From Tillus elongatus (taxonomy: Eukaryota > Arthropoda > Insecta > Coleoptera > Cleridae): DNA of 64,000 bases. Each line of letters opens with the position of its first letter. The stretch's first letter is position 1. Below the pieces are notes generated by a model. It was not told where the DNA came from. It searched no databases and was given only the letters and a program-made list of their open reading frames with translations. Location: assembly GCA_964006375.1 (NCBI GenBank), contig OZ023267.1, positions 39,510,721 to 39,574,720 of the forward strand. The letters are read 5' to 3'. Positions 35,494 through 47,694 of this stretch are shown here, piece by piece. A program made the translations under genes and the position numbers.

Positions 35494-36536
35494 ATGGTGT
35501 ATTCTGTAGAAGAAAGAGTTGCAATAATTACTCTTTTTTTCAAAAGTAATGACTGTGCCAACCGTACGTATAGCAAATTTATTTAATGAACGACATCCGA
35601 ACAGACATGTTAACAGAAAATACATTTTGGAGTTAGTTGCAAAGTTTCGACAAAGTGGCCAACAAAAAACGGGATCCTGAAAGTGAATTTCCGGTTAGAA
35701 ATGAGACTACTGAGATTGAAGTTTTAGGACAAATTGCTGCAGACCCAACTTTGAGCACGAGAAAATTGGCCACTGTTTCAAACAGCTAAAGGAGAACTAT
35801 TCAGCGAATATTGAAGCATCATAAATTTCACCCGTATAAAATTCATCTTGTACAACAATTGAATGAAGATGATTTTGATCGGCGGCTGGAGTTTTGTGAA
35901 GTTATGACTGCACGAATAGCTGATAAGGGAACTTTCTGTTCAATATCTGTTTTTCAGACGAGTGTACGTTTTTATTAAACTCTACAGTCAATCGTCATAA
36001 TTGTCGTTATTGGACAGATAATAATCCGAGAAATTTTCACGAAGTTCACACTCAAACTCCACAGAAATTAAATGTCTGGACTGGCATTTTTGGAGACCGT
36101 TTAATCGGACCAATTTTTCTTGATGGCAATTTGAGTGGCGAAACGTATTTGGAGTTTACCCTCTACTAATTGACATTGTTGAAAATGATGATCGTTATCA
36201 AGAAAATCGATTAGTGTTTCAACAAGATGGAGCTCCTCCGCATTTTTGACAACGTGTTAGGGAGTTTTTGAACACAGAGTTTCCAGAGCAATGGATTGTG
36301 CGTAGAGGTGCTATTGATTGTCCCCCTAGATCACCGGATTTAACTCTTTTCGACTTCTTACTATGGGGCCATTTAAAGAGTATAATTTACGCAACAGATC
36401 CAGAATCTCTGGAAGAATTACGACGACGCATTGTTGAAGAATGCCGTCTAATAACTCCGCAAATGCTCCAGAATGTCAGTGCTAGTTTTGAACAAAATTT
36501 GTACATTTGTATGGTATGTCGGTGGTCAATAATTTG
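35494..36536 (+). pseudogene. DD41D mariner-like transposase
   Basis: Opens with MVYSVEERVAII and a helix-turn-helix containing NERHPNRHVNRKYILELV, the insect DUF4817-like pattern. RKLATVSNS and the FHPYKIHLVQQL segment follow. The catalytic Asp motifs are FSDECTFLLN near 35958, FQQDGAPPHF near 36218-36250 and TLFDFLLWG near 36345-36372. Counting one stop, 41 residues separate the second and third Asp. C-terminus: LKSIIYATDPESLEELRRRI. Frameshifts near 35572, 35668, 35940 and 36165 and stops near 35788 and 36248 inactivate it. It is a different lineage from the copy at 9174-10244. Confidence 0.82.
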
Positions 36537-36570
36537 AACACTTGCCTAACTGAATAAACATTTTTTAACG

Positions 36571-36573
<3 letters not shown>

Positions 36574-36658
<85 letters not shown>
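36574..36658. repeat. (TA)n microsatellite
   Basis: About 42 TA units between the mariner 3' region and a Helentron-like end. Confidence 0.95.
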
Positions 36659-36662
<4 letters not shown>

Positions 36663-36785
36663 TGAAACAGACCCTGGATATGAGTTCTAGGAGGCCCAGT
36701 TCGCGCTCATCTGAAGAATATTTTTTTTAATTCAAAAGTCTGGATCTCCTCATTAGTGTATTTTTTTTAAAGAAAATTCACTCAA

Positions 36786-37008
36786 ATGTAGACCCAGGGG
36801 GAAAATTCTGAAGAAACTGGTTACAATGAAAGAAAGCAAGCTGCTGGAGACAGAGAATAATAGTTGCGACAACCGGGCGACATCTCCTTTAGATTGTGAT
36901 GACGATGAAGGGGGTAAAATGTTATGTGGATCATCTAGCGCAGACGTTACTGTAAGGCAGTAGATAGAAAACCTGAATTGTAAAATCAGATGAAAACGCT
37001 CTAATTTT
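36786..37008. other. Probable decayed 5' part of the next LINE
   Basis: Short frames only (DDDEGGKMLCGSSSADV); no motif recognised. Confidence 0.3.
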
Positions 37009-38425
37009 ATCAGGATCCAAAGCGCTTCCTAGCAACTACAGGCCTATTTCTCTCCTTTCAGTCATCTCTAAAGTGATGGAAAAGTATATAAACACCGAAT
37101 TACTAAAATTTCTTAAAAAACACAGGCTAATCCACGACAGGCAGTATGGATTCCGTCAGCGCAGATCAACTGCCGACCTCCTTTCCTTTGTCACCCATTC
37201 TTGGAACAAGTCTATGAAACTACACGGTGAATCCCAGATTGTCGCTCTAGACATATCCAAAGCATTCGACCAGGTCTGGCACGCAGCGCTGCTTAATAAA
37301 CTACCGGCCTATGGCCTACCACCAAAACTCTGTACGTGGACAGCAAATTTCCTCTCCAACAGAGCATTTCTGTTGCCGTGGATGGCCATTCCTCTAAACT
37401 GTATCCAATTAATGCAGGAGTTCCTCAAGGTTCAGCTTTAGCCCCTACTTTGTTTCTTCTCCACATCAATAACCTCCTGTCTAGCACATCCAACCCAGTT
37501 CACAGTTACGCGGACGACAGCACCCTTCACTTCAATATACAATATTCTAAGCCTGTCTCTTTAGCCCAACTAGATGAGGATCGCAGACTCATGGACTCTA
37601 TCTCGGCGAATCTCCAAAAAATATTAGACTGAGGAAGTAGAAATCTTGTACAATTCAACCCCACCAAATCACAGTCTTGCTTTCTTTCTCATAAGAGATA
37701 CACCAGCCTTAGACCCATCACAATAAACAACCAAGTTATTCAAAGTAATGAGTCATTTTCACTTGTTGGCATCTCTGTGGATCGAAATCTCAATTGGCAC
37801 CAACATGTCACATCAATTGCAGAAGCGGCCGCTAAGAAATTAGGTTTCCTCTTCCGGGCTTGCTAATATTTTTCACCAGCTAATCTCTATACTTTATATA
37901 CTTCACAAATAAGACCAAACCTCGAATACTGCTCCCACATCTGGGGTGCTGCCGCCGCTTCCACACTCGCTATCCTGGACTCCATTCAAGAGAGAGATAT
38001 ACGTCTCATCGGTGACCCTACCCTTACCCAAACACTGCCATCCCTTGCCCACCGACCTGCCGTTGGTGACCTCTCTCTCTCTTTTATAGATATCTCCATG
38101 GGCACTGCTCAGGGGAGCTTTCTTCCATAGTTCCTCCACATGTTGCCCCCAACAGATCTACCAGGGAAACAGAGCGAATGCACCCTTTTACTGTCCAGGT
38201 CACCAGACATAGAACATCTTGTTATGCCCGCTCTTTTGTCCCGAGGACTTCCAAGTTGTAGAACTCCTTGCCGGCACATGTTTTTCCTTCTCCGCCGAAC
38301 CTCCAAACCTTCAAGTCCATAATTAACAAGTTGCCTCTTTCCTCCTTGTCGACACCCACGGTACGATAGTATTTAGGCTGTAAGCCCTCGTGGTGTGTTG
38401 TTGAAATTTAAAAAAAAAGTACACT
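37009..38425 (+). pseudogene. Jockey/CR1-type LINE, RT and C-terminus
   Basis: RT motifs in order: LPSNYRPISLLSVISKVMEK; HDRQYGFRQRRSTADLL at 37132-37182; IVALDISKAFDQVWH (catalytic Asp) at 37238-37282; INAGVPQGSALAPTLFLLHI at 37410-37470; YADDSTLHF (catalytic AspAsp) at 37507-37533; and VQFNPTKSQSCFLS. SLVGISVDRNLNW follows, then IRPNLEYCSHIWGAAAAS near 37910-37965 and a run to the CRHM/FP end. Frames change near 37340 and stops interrupt at 37630, 37864 and 38127. The endonuclease is missing. The tail near 38385-38425 is A-rich. CR1, jockey or a close relative cannot be separated by eye. Confidence 0.83.
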
Positions 38426-38988
38426 TGGAGAACCCAAATCAACACAATTCATCTTTTAGAGACCTGACGATCGTTTCACTAACAAAGTTAGCGTCATCAA
38501 ACGATGAGAATTTATTAATTACCTGACTACTTACTACACATTATATTTATGTTACGTGTTAGGTAAAAGACCGATAACCTAGAGAGGGAGAAATCACAGG
38601 CGAACTTTATGCGTTTATATTTTAATCGCCCTTCCGGCCACAAACAGCAAAATTTGCCTACACCGTGCTCCGCCACTGATTAATGGTTCGCTCTTCGCAC
38701 CGCCTCTATGATATAAAAGATATTCCGAAGCTCGGCAGGTACATTTATAACGGGATTTTAAAAAGGACAGCAATAAAATAAAACGCAGAAGGTTTGTCTG
38801 GGATTTCCCCTTTCTCTAGGTTATCAGTCTTTTACCTAACACGTAGTATAAAAATAATATGTAGTATTTAAGTAGTTTAAAATTGTTCATCCTCTGATGT
38901 CACTAACTTCGTCAGTGAAACGATCGTCAGGTCTTCAAAAGATGGGTTGGGTTGATTTGCGTTCTCCAAGCGTACTTATCAGTGCCCA
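38418..38988. mobile_element. Fold-back element with two hammerhead-like motifs
   Basis: Long inverted repeat with arms 38418-38600 and 38806-38988 and a loop of about 200 bp. The ends are GTACACTTGGAG and its inverse. Each arm carries a (C/T)TGATG(A/T)C...AAC...GTTAGTGAAACGATCGTC-like motif (38461-38508 minus, 38890-38934 plus) with a palindromic helix III ACGATCGT. A single-arm relative is at 60120-60268. Confidence 0.7.
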
Positions 38989-39849
38989 TCACAGGTTACA
39001 ATCTTCACTTAGTGACCCTAATGTTTTATTTAAAATCTGATCTGCGACTAGCAAAATATTTTAGTGAAATTAGATTTCAGCCCTAGCGTACCGGTCTTTT
39101 AACTGACTATTAAGTGAATCGCCCTGTAAGTTGAGTGTAAATTTACGCAAAGCAAGATTCACAAACAGATGCATTTGCTAAATTCTGCAATTCATTCCTG
39201 ACAAACTGGTACATCCGGTGACCATCTATCTCTCTTCCTCCAATCTAATGTTTTACGCTCTAACATTGATATAAGCGTGATTATTAATGACAGGACAAAA
39301 CGGGAGCAAGTTATTTGACGTTAGATATAGCATCCTACGTGTACTAGGCCACAATGGTGGGCTGGCTACTGGGCTGAAAATACATACTTAAGAATTCGGT
39401 TGGAGCTGACATATTCAGAGATCAGGATCTCTGTGAATGAACTTTGGCAAGGTGTCCCTTCCGGGTGCAACAGAAGCAGAGTACACGGTTATGAATGAAT
39501 ATCACGCGACAGATTTAGCCTCTGGATACTAGGCTATTCATATACAAGAGTATGGAATGGTCCTTAAGCTACTGGCCGCGCCTTGTTGACCTCTTCGCAC
39601 ACTACACGATGATACCAGTTTACTTAAAACGCTATATTTAATGCCACATCAAAAATATGCTTCTTGCGACCGGATGTGCAACTATTAAAATTAGGAACTG
39701 CACTTCTGTATTTCAACAATTACAAAAAATATATAACTCGTCAAAGCACATTAAAATTAGAAAATACATGGGCAGATCCGTATGCTCCACCACTGACCTA
39801 CATAATAACAGTCTAGAGGCGGTTTTTGTTTTTATTTTTCAACATAATT
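38989..39849. other. Unassigned sequence
   Basis: No gene or repeat family recognised; largest frame 64 codons. Confidence 0.3.
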
Positions 39850-40300
39850 AGCCTTAATTCTAGCACACTTTTCCCAAAGATACTCGAGTAGTTTTATCCT
39901 TTCTAAATGAAATGTTTGCAGGCTTCTTCAAACCATTTAAATACAGCCACTTTCACTTCATTAAATGTCAAAAATGTATTTCTTCTCAAGTATTCTTCCA
40001 GTTTTGTAAAAAGTCTGTAGTTTCTTTGTGCCAGATCTGGAGAGTAAGGTGGATGCTTTAGTACTTCAAACTTCTAACCCAGATCTATGATGGCAGGCAT
40101 TGCGATAACAGGCATTGCGGTAACAGGCTTATCATTTGGTGCACTACTTCGATAAAAATAGACCGTTTCTAATTTTTTTGCCTTTTATGGCTTCACGTAA
40201 CTTAATTTCATACCCTAGCATTTGGTTTCAGGATGGCCCAAGATTCATCGGCAGTTATAAAACTGTCGATGAAGTGACTTTTGTCTGCTTTGTATCTGGT
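39850..40300 (-). pseudogene. Mariner (DD34D-like) transposase relic
   Basis: On the minus strand: FITADESWAI (first catalytic Asp) near 40235-40265, then after loss of most of the centre PPYSPDLAQRNYRLFTKLEEYL near 40000-40065 and LLEYLWEKCARIKANYVEK near 39845-39905. The PSD that normally holds the third Asp reads QRN. This SETMAR/Mos-type pattern differs from the DD41D copies. Confidence 0.7.
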
Positions 40301-40329
40301 TAAAAACCGCCGACAAATCAAAATATGAG

Positions 40330-40640
40330 TAGCAACCATCTGGTCTGTTCAGATCAAGACCCGTTCTTGGCCAGGTGGTCTGTTCTGATTGGCTCTTGTG
40401 TAGGTTACAGCTGGTGATAACTTTTTGCAAAATAGACCTCGATAAGAAATAATGACGTGCCGCTCAGTCTCCCCCATCCCAATCCCAGTTGTAACCTGTA
40501 CAAGAGCCAACCTGAGCAGACCATCTTGTCTATTCAGAGTGACCCTTGTGCAGGTCTGTTAAGGTCAAGAGCGGCTTTTGTGCGGGTTACAGCTGGGACA
40601 ACTTTTTGCAAAATATACCTCCATAAGAAAAACCATGGCT
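40330..40640. repeat. Short direct and inverted repeats
   Basis: GGTTACAGCTGG...ACTTTTTGCAAAATA.ACCTC.ATAAGAAA occurs at about 40405-40450 and 40583-40634. An inverted partial copy (GTTGTAACCTGTACAAGAGCC) lies between them. Function unknown. Confidence 0.6.
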
Positions 40641-40775
40641 TTTGTCCCAGAATCGGCATAATGTAACTACTAACATGTAGTTAGTAGTATATTATAATGA
40701 AACATAGAAAATCAGAGAGAAGTGTGACTTTTACAGTGAAAACTGATATTCGATATAAATGTTTCCCTACATACT

Positions 40776-41075
40776 ACATACAGACTTGGAGACTACTTCT
40801 TTGGCTTCACTGTTGGTTTTGTTGGTGAAGGACGTAGCCAGCGCGTAAGCTAACTGGAGCAAGTGGCCCTACGAATTCTGTATGTTCTAGGATGTTCTTC
40901 AACGTTTTTGTGACTATAGTTTCGCTGCTTGACAGCATTCTCAGACAGAATAAAATTGAATTAGTACGAAATCATGACAACTACAAATAAATATCTGTTG
41001 CTTACGCGCTGGCTACGTCCTTCACCAACGAAAACGAACAGTGAAGCCAGAGAAGTAGTCTCCAAGTCTTTATGG
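40776..41075. mobile_element. Fold-back element, family of 62328, internally replaced
   Basis: Arms 40783-40850 and 41000-41068 are inverted copies (GACTTGGAGACTACTTCT...GTAGCCAGCGCGTAAGC). A hammerhead-like motif on the minus strand (40903-40951) has CUGAGAA, GCUG/CAGC helix II, GAAA, palindromic ACUAUAGU and a helix I resembling UUCUGU/ACAGAA. The core lacks the usual G8. Confidence 0.6.
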
Positions 41076-41639
41076 ACAAGTTTCACCAAGTAAGGGCAAC
41101 AACAATCAGTGAGTTTCCCTACATATTTATGTTTTCTTATATATACACAGTGTTTCATATTGTGTTGTTTTAAAAATATTTTGTATACTGTAAAGTAATA
41201 TAAACTTGTTCCTTCTGATATATGCCTAATCCTAACGCGTTGATCATGGTGCACAACTTTATGGATTTTAAAAGTTTTTCTTGAGTAATGACTATCATGT
41301 GAGGGCCACCAGTATGTTTTTATTTGACTCAACAGTCAGAAGATAGTTCCTTGCGTATTATGTCTCATTTAAGAATGATTATAAACTACTTGTCAAACAA
41401 ATTACATGCCACTCAGTCTTCTCTATCCCTAGTAAGATTTTAGGAATTAAAATACCCCACTGCCCCCCCGTCCCTGGACGTCAAGTAAACATAACCGATA
41501 TAGCAAGAAAAAAAATCGACAGTAAAGTTAATGACCCAATTTAAGGGTGAGGACAAACTGCCATTATCCTTTTTGTCTGCCGAGTTCTGTAGATTGGCAA
41601 AAGGAAGTTCCTTACACAAAGATTAAAGAGTTTATTGGT

Positions 41640-43140
41640 CGAAAAGCAGACCATATGCACCAGACAGGTGCGAGACACTACTCGATTACTTTCATGCCTC
41701 TTTCCCAACAAGTTAATTGAACATGTTTTATTTCAAACGAATCTTCACGTTACTCAGTCTGAAAAATTTATACGGGAACCAAAACTGAAACATTTGTAGG
41801 TTTGAATATTCTGATAGGTAGCAAAAAGATTCCTCATATGGTGATTATTGGTCTTTAAAGGTTGAAATAAGAGACAACTATATTGCATCAGTTATGCAGA
41901 GAACCAGATTCTCGCTCACATACATATAACACAATTCACCGAGGACAAAACTGAAGGAATCTTAGTAAAGTTTAAAAGGTACGACCACAAATAGGTGAAC
42001 TGTCGAATAATCTCCGGTGTTCCAGTGGTAAGAACGTGTGTCTCTGAACCGGAGTGTACTGGGTTCAATTCCCATTGTTCCCCTTTTACTTTTCAGTACA
42101 TACTGTAAAATAACATCAAATGATGTTGTGGCACTGTATTTGAGCAAGTTGAATGTGTGCACGTTTGCATTTTAAGAGGGCGTAAAGCCGTCGGTCCCGT
42201 GTTCGGGACGTTAAAGATTCCTACCCTTCTTAAAGGAAGGAAGGGGTTCGGCAAAAATTTCCAGGATAGTGAGGCGAAACTACTCTTTGATGTCGGTGAT
42301 TGGCCATAATCGCAGTAGAAATAAAAAGATAAGCTGCCAGTTGCTTATCTAGGCACTACAAGCCACATAAACACGAAACAATCGATGCATCTATGATAAG
42401 ATACAAAAAGAAGTGGTATTCGAGGCAATAGTATCCTAATAAACCCATCAAGCGAGGTTATAAAAGCGCTAACTATTACGGGTAAGTTTCTCAGCTTCCA
42501 ATCTGCACTGGCAGGGTTGACACAAATATAGAAACAGATATGGGCAAGGATAATAGTCTGACATTTAAATAATTTACTAGCTGGAAAACATTACAAAGTT
42601 TTTTGTAACAATTTATTTTCCTCTACGAGCCCAGCCAAAAAATTGTTCGGAAGAAAGGTATACCTGCATCACAGCTAGACAAAGACAAAAGCTAATTCCA
42701 ACGCATTTATTAGCTGGGAGATGTCTGGAACCCAAAGATTGGGATGTCAGGTACACCAAAGAAGACCAGAGCATTGTAAAATGGAAAGAGAAGAAAGGAA
42801 TATTGTTCATTTTTAATTACCAGGACCCACATGTAATAGTAAGTGTGAACCGCAAATTGATATATGGGTCAATGCAAAGAATGTATTGCCCTATAGTCGT
42901 AAAAGACTATAATAATAGTTATATGGGCGCAGTTGATAAGGCGGGCAGGTTGAAGCATTGCTACGAAATAAATAGAAAATGGAGTAAATGGTGGCCACGA
43001 ATGTTCTGGCATTTTAACGATGTAACAATTTTTAACGGGTACATACTCCTTAGCGAAAAAGCCAGCTGTAAAACCATCGCATTTAAAGAATGTTGTCAAA
43101 AGCGGTCTGTCGGTCTGAGCGGGATAAATCATTAAAAGTC
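41640..43140 (+). pseudogene. piggyBac transposase, interrupted by a SINE
   Basis: N-terminal part 41680-41960: FPNKLIEHVLFQTNLHVTQS, YWSLKVEIRDNYIASVMQRT and RFSLTY. Then the SINE (42011-42331). The rest follows at 42400-43140: PNKPIKRGYK, CTGRVDTNIETDMGKDNS, KKLFGRKVY, LEPKDWDVRYTKEDQSIVKW, GILFIFNYQDPHVI and NNSYMGAVDKAGRLKHCY, then WWPRMFWHFNDVTIFNGY. In piggyBac proteins the GVDxxDR motif carries catalytic Asp residues; here the second Asp is Gly (DKAGR). Frameshifts occur around 42670 and in the N-terminal part. Terminal repeats were not found. Confidence 0.85.
42011..42331 (+). mobile_element. tRNA-derived SINE, family 1, copy 4
   Basis: Plus strand: A box region GTTCCAGTGGTAAGAACG, B box GGTTCAATTCC, GATGTTGTGGCACTG, GGCGTAAAGCCGTCGG, ATTTCCAGGATAGTGAGGCG, tail AGAAATAAAAAGATAA. 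Inserted into the piggyBac pseudogene; no clear target duplication seen. Confidence 0.82.
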
Positions 43141-43255
43141 TTCGACCACATCATTGCCAGCGTCATACTTCCTTGGAAAGCAAGCACCAGAAAGCAGCAC
43201 ATTTGCAAGCATGTAAGCATTTCTCGTTGTAGTACTGCAAAATAACCTCACATAA

Positions 43256-44840
43256 CAGTGATTCTCAAACTGTGGCGTGCGCCCTCGTAGGGGGGCGTGA
43301 TAAAACTAAATCGGCGCTCGAGCATATTGAGAACAAATGAGTAAAAATATATTATTAAGAAATATATTTAATTTACTGAAGGAAAAGCAGTAGAATAAAT
43401 TTATGTAGGAGTTTTATTTAATTTACTAAAAGAAAGGCAATAGAATAAACTTATATAAGATTGTATCAGTAGCGCACAATATACTTAATAATCTTATAGA
43501 CTTATCAATATTAAATTAGAAACAAGATATTAATAATTATTTGTGACTCTCTTGGGCTTGTCCTGCAGAGCAACATTTTTCGAAAGAAGGTTTAATATTA
43601 GAAATCGATACTCTAAGCTCTTTTTCTATATTTATCTGAGATGTTTTTTTGTCTACAAAGCAGCCACATCATAAAATTTCTTCTTCGGCAGTTGAGAGAC
43701 CTTCGGGAGTATTTTGAAATGGGACCCCAATCCAATTGTAATTTGCTATCTAAATTGAAGTCAATAAGAAAATCATTTTTTAAATTCTGGCATTAGCATG
43801 GCTAAGTGAAAACAACTTCCACGTGTTTCCCCTTTAGTCTGGTAAGTTTTAACACATTTATCCACATTTGCGAACATTTATGGTTTTTTTTTTGCTTTAC
43901 ATGTCTGCTCTATAATTCCAGTTTCTACAAAACGCATTACCCTTTATCACTCGTATCCGACAAATGTGTGTTTTCTCCTTGAAATTGAAGACTCAGGGTA
44001 TTTAGTTTCATGAATATGTCCACCAAGTTCCTCAATTTTATCACAAATAAACCACCTCTAAACTTCTCGGCTTCCAGTGGGTTTTCCTCTTTTATAAAAA
44101 TGGCGATTTCACCTCGTTATTCATAAACACGTTGCAAGAATGTCCCAGCTAATAACCATGTTGCCTCGCAATAAAATACTAACGCTGATTTTACTGTACC
44201 GATGTCTTTACAAAGTGCAGAAAAGATTCGTTATTTAAGGGGTCTCATTTATATGTAATTTACTATGATTACCATCATCTTTACCACAATATTCCGGCCA
44301 GGATTCATTTCTTTGGAAGCCAGGGCTTTTATGTGGATCATGCAATGTGACCAGGTACTCTGTGGAGACTTTTGTTTCACAAGTGCTTGTGTACTTTCCA
44401 ACCTTCCAGTCATTGTAAATCACCATCGGCGGATATTCCGACGTAAATTTTGCCTCGTTTAGAAAATCAGTTAAGATAGCAGACTATGCAAGTACTGTTG
44501 AGTTCTCTTCGTTTGCAAAATAGTAGTTCTTCTACTGCTGACGTACCATCAGAAAATCGAACATCGGCAACTAAATTAGCATGTTTACTGCTATTTGTTG
44601 CCTGACTAAGCGGAATTGAAAAAATTTCTCACGAACTCCCCAAAAAGCTTATGTTGTACCTCTTCAGCTATATTACCAATTCGACAGATAACAGTATCAT
44701 TTGATAAAGTTATGGACTGCAATTGTTTGGCAAAATTATTTTTAAACATAGTTTCTACGATCCTAATTGCAGCTAGCAGAATAAGATCTTTTCCAATGGA
44801 GTGGCTGGCTATTTTATATGAAACTTTGTAAGAGGCAGGT
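43256..44840 (-). pseudogene. hAT transposon, 3' part with transposase relic
   Basis: CAGTGATTCTCAAACTGTGGCG at 43256 matches the terminal repeat style of hAT elements. Minus-strand translation gives YKIAKHSIGKDLILLAAIRI, VETMFKNNFAKQLQSITLS and NDTVICRIGNIAEEVQHKLF near 44640-44830. Further along, LVDIFMKLNTLSLQFQGENT lies near 43965-44030. These match the ZBED5/FAM200-like hAT transposase core. Many stops and shifts; the other terminus was not found. Confidence 0.78.
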
Positions 44841-45004
44841 AAAGTTTTTTATATTTACAGACAAAGTTTTTTTTATGGTTTTTGCTTTTCATATCATTTT
44901 AATTGTAATTCGAAGACTTCTCAGGGTTTGCCAGCGTACTCACTATGAAGCATTAAATTCTATAGGCAGACTAGAATATATTTAGGTTCAAAGTGAGTGG
45001 ACCA

Positions 45005-45110
45005 TTCGAGTCCCTTCACTATGACCTTTAATCTATTGTGGCTCAGGTCTAAGTACTTAAATTTTACCAAACCAATACAGCTCCCTCCAGGACTCGATAT
45101 TTTTTAAGGT
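45005..45110 (-). repeat. R1-like LINE 3'-end fragment
   Basis: Aligns with 5040-5110 of the minus-strand LINE (shared TCTATTGTGGCTCA and following spacing). Confidence 0.5.
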
Positions 45111-45179
45111 TGGTTTGGCAGGATCATTTAGCGGCACTTTGGAGTGTAATGATATCTAAACGAAGTCACTTACCTCTTT

Positions 45180-45830
45180 TGAAGCTCAGAGAGAGAAAGC
45201 CTCCCTGCAAATTTGTTTGGACCCCACATCCGTCAGTGATCGACTCAATGCAGTATCATATAGTCTCGCTTTCGAGCAGCATCCAAGCGAGATGGTTTGC
45301 CGATTTCAAAGCGCGCAGCAAAGGCCTCAACCTCCAAATATAATGCATCCCCCAGAGATCCCAGCTGAACTACAGGTTCGCCTAGACCCGACACCAGCCA
45401 GTGCTCGACTTAAGGCGATATCTCACGAAGTCCTGCACCAGAGCATACCCAAGCGATGTCGTTAGTCTATTTCCAAGCAAATAGTGGATGCCTCAACTCT
45501 CCTCCCCACCCTTCCTTCCAGGTGTTTGTTTACACCTGATACCTGCCAGATCCTGACCTTAGGCGATATGATTTGGAATCTTGCTCCCGCGTAAAATGCA
45601 AGCGGGGTCGTTTGTCAATTTCGAAGCTTACAGTGGAGGCGTCGACCTCCGGGTGTAAATCACTTCCTATAGTTCTCATTCTCCCTCTGGCTTCGCTTGG
45701 AACCGACATCCACCAGTGTTTGACTGTAGTTAGTCGCCTCTTACGACAGGCAGGTGTTACCTTGCGCCTATTCTTTTATTTCGTCACCGGGCGCACACGG
45801 GACATTCTACAGACGACTATTAGTTTAGTT
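45180..45830. repeat. GC-richer degenerate tandem repeat
   Basis: Three to four diverged units of roughly 150-170 bp, each with an ACATCCGTCAGTG-like start and a CAACCTCC-like end (45334, 45502, 45651). The last part, GTCGCCTCTTACGACAGGCA near 45740, resembles sequences often found at insect LINE 3' ends. Open frames in it look incidental. Confidence 0.5.
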
Positions 45831-45839
45831 TAAAGTTTT

Positions 45840-46678
45840 TGATTTTCATTTTCATCCTATGATCTTCACTCGTCAGGTAATTACATAACAAAACCACACA
45901 TTATTCTGCATTTTGTTGATTAATTTTCAAATAAAAAGTTGTAATGAGTGAAGACTGGAACACATGATAAGTACAATTTAGAGACCGCAATTCATCACAA
46001 AAGGAAGTAATAAAGTATAAGTATGCTTTTTACTCGCATAAAAAAAATTGTTGAAAAAATAGGGTTATCAATAAAATGAAAAAATCTGACTTGAAAGGGT
46101 TAAATGCAGGTTGTTCTAAAATGGAATGTAGTCGTCCGTTTTTTGCAGGACATAATAACCGGCCTTCTATACTCTGAATGATATCTGCCTTTTCTTTGCA
46201 GTAGGTAACCTTTATGCAAATAATGACCGTATCACATCTCTTTTACTGTTATAATAATCCCAAGATGCTGTCCCGTGTTATAATTCCGGATAAAGGAATC
46301 TAGTCTGGTTTTCACAGGGTGACAATGCGGTTGTCAATGGCTAATGCAGAAAACCATTAATCACCCAGGTCGAGCGCTGACACTCCGTAGTCGACCCGAG
46401 ATAGCGATAGGTCTTTCTTCCTGTGTGTCCCCGCTTGGATGTGTGTGTTTGTGTTCGTATACGTGTGCTGTTCCTAAAGGTGCGCTTTCGCATAAAAACA
46501 AACTGTCATACTAATATTAAAGCAGACTGATATTACTTAATTGCAATAATGGTAGTAAAGAGGCTTGATTCTAGTAATAAAACACGTAATAAGTTGAATC
46601 CAATTGCCTGCTATAAGTTAAGGCTTTAAAATCACACCATTGGTATTAATTTTTAGCTAATGTTCGAAAAAAACTGCT
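45840..46678. other. Unassigned sequence
   Basis: No recognised gene or repeat. Confidence 0.3.
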
Positions 46679-46850
46679 ATTAGATATGGCCGAACTAGTA
46701 AACAAATGATGGATTGTTAGATAACAACGTTATCCAACTAGAACATGTTTTGTTTTCTGATGAGTGCAGTTTTGCACTTCACCGCCATGATAATGGTCAA
46801 AATTGTCGCTACTGGTCTAAAGAAAATCCACACTAGATGAAATAGTTAAA
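46679..46850 (+). pseudogene. Mariner-like transposase, first part
   Basis: Reads LEHVLFSDECSFALHRHDNG (first catalytic Asp), then QNCRYWSKENPH with a stop replacing Trp. The coding sequence breaks off at ATGAAA near 46842 and resumes at 48789, on the far side of a Helentron-like insertion. Confidence 0.75.
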
Positions 46851-47214
46851 AATGTCAGGATGCAGTAAGTGCGTTATGGTAGTGAATTTCTATAGAAATA
46901 ATCTGCACCAAATATTTTTTATAACTTTTTAGTGAATGTTTTCTTGCAGCATACAAATCGAAATTTTGGTATATGATTTTTTTTTAATATCATAAACTTA
47001 CGTACCAAATTTGGGTACCGTAGATTTTTTATTTTTGGAGATATTTTTTTTTTTGGAAGGAAACCCAAAATTTTCCCGAAAAATCTGGTTCGATTTTCCT
47101 GGCTAACGAACTTGTCCAAGCACAAAAGTCCAAAAGGGAAGGCACATGCCAAATTTTATCAAAATTGGTTCATTATTTTTTTGCCTTATCGGTGTGATAA
47201 TGCATTTTTATTTA

Positions 47215-47690
47215 TAAGTAAATGCGCTTAATCATATTGTCGCCCACTGGTTCTCCTAATTGTATACCTATCAAATTGGTTTGGTATAAGATTTGGTTAG
47301 TTTTTTATCACCCAGACAACACTCGTAATTGCAGGCCAACACCTAAAATAAAAATAGTTAACATTTCTCTTAAAATTAATTGTTTTGTGATCGAAATGTG
47401 TGAAAAATAGTCAATGCTGTCAATTTTCATAGATAATAATAGACAATGATAAGTTGATATCTATTGTTGGTTGTTTATCTATGATAAATTGTACATAAAT
47501 TAATTATGAATTTTTACTATATGAAATTTCTTGCGAACACCTTGCAAGTGTGAATTTGAGGTTATAAAGCAATTCCATCAAGTAAAATTCTAACCTGAGT
47601 ATCTTTTTATATAAATAAATTGGTAAAAGAAATCCGTTCACACCAAAGTATTTCCAGAATAGTTTATAAAGACTGAAGATTATTACCAGT
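47215..47690. other. Unassigned segment inside the nest
   Basis: AT-rich, matches neither the Helentron-like family nor the LINE. Confidence 0.3.
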
Positions 47691-47694
47691 GTTG

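Larger units (their letters stand above)
34925..36785. mobile_element. Mariner-like element flanked by inverted Helentron-like ends
   Basis: Left: plus-oriented Helentron-like 5' end (34918-35045), then TATATATAGGGTGACGCATT where the mariner starts at about 35052. Right: (TA)n at 36574-36658, then the minus-oriented counterpart (AAATTGAAACAGACCCTGG...TTCACTC) to 36785. The two flanks are inverted copies of about 110 bp. No right mariner TIR is visible, so that end is lost or replaced by the TA tract. Confidence 0.6.

Noticed and set aside
39657..39851. 64-codon frame at 39657 and similar short frames in unassigned stretches
   Set aside because: Length is what AT-rich DNA gives by chance, with no motif, splice signal or paralogue seen.
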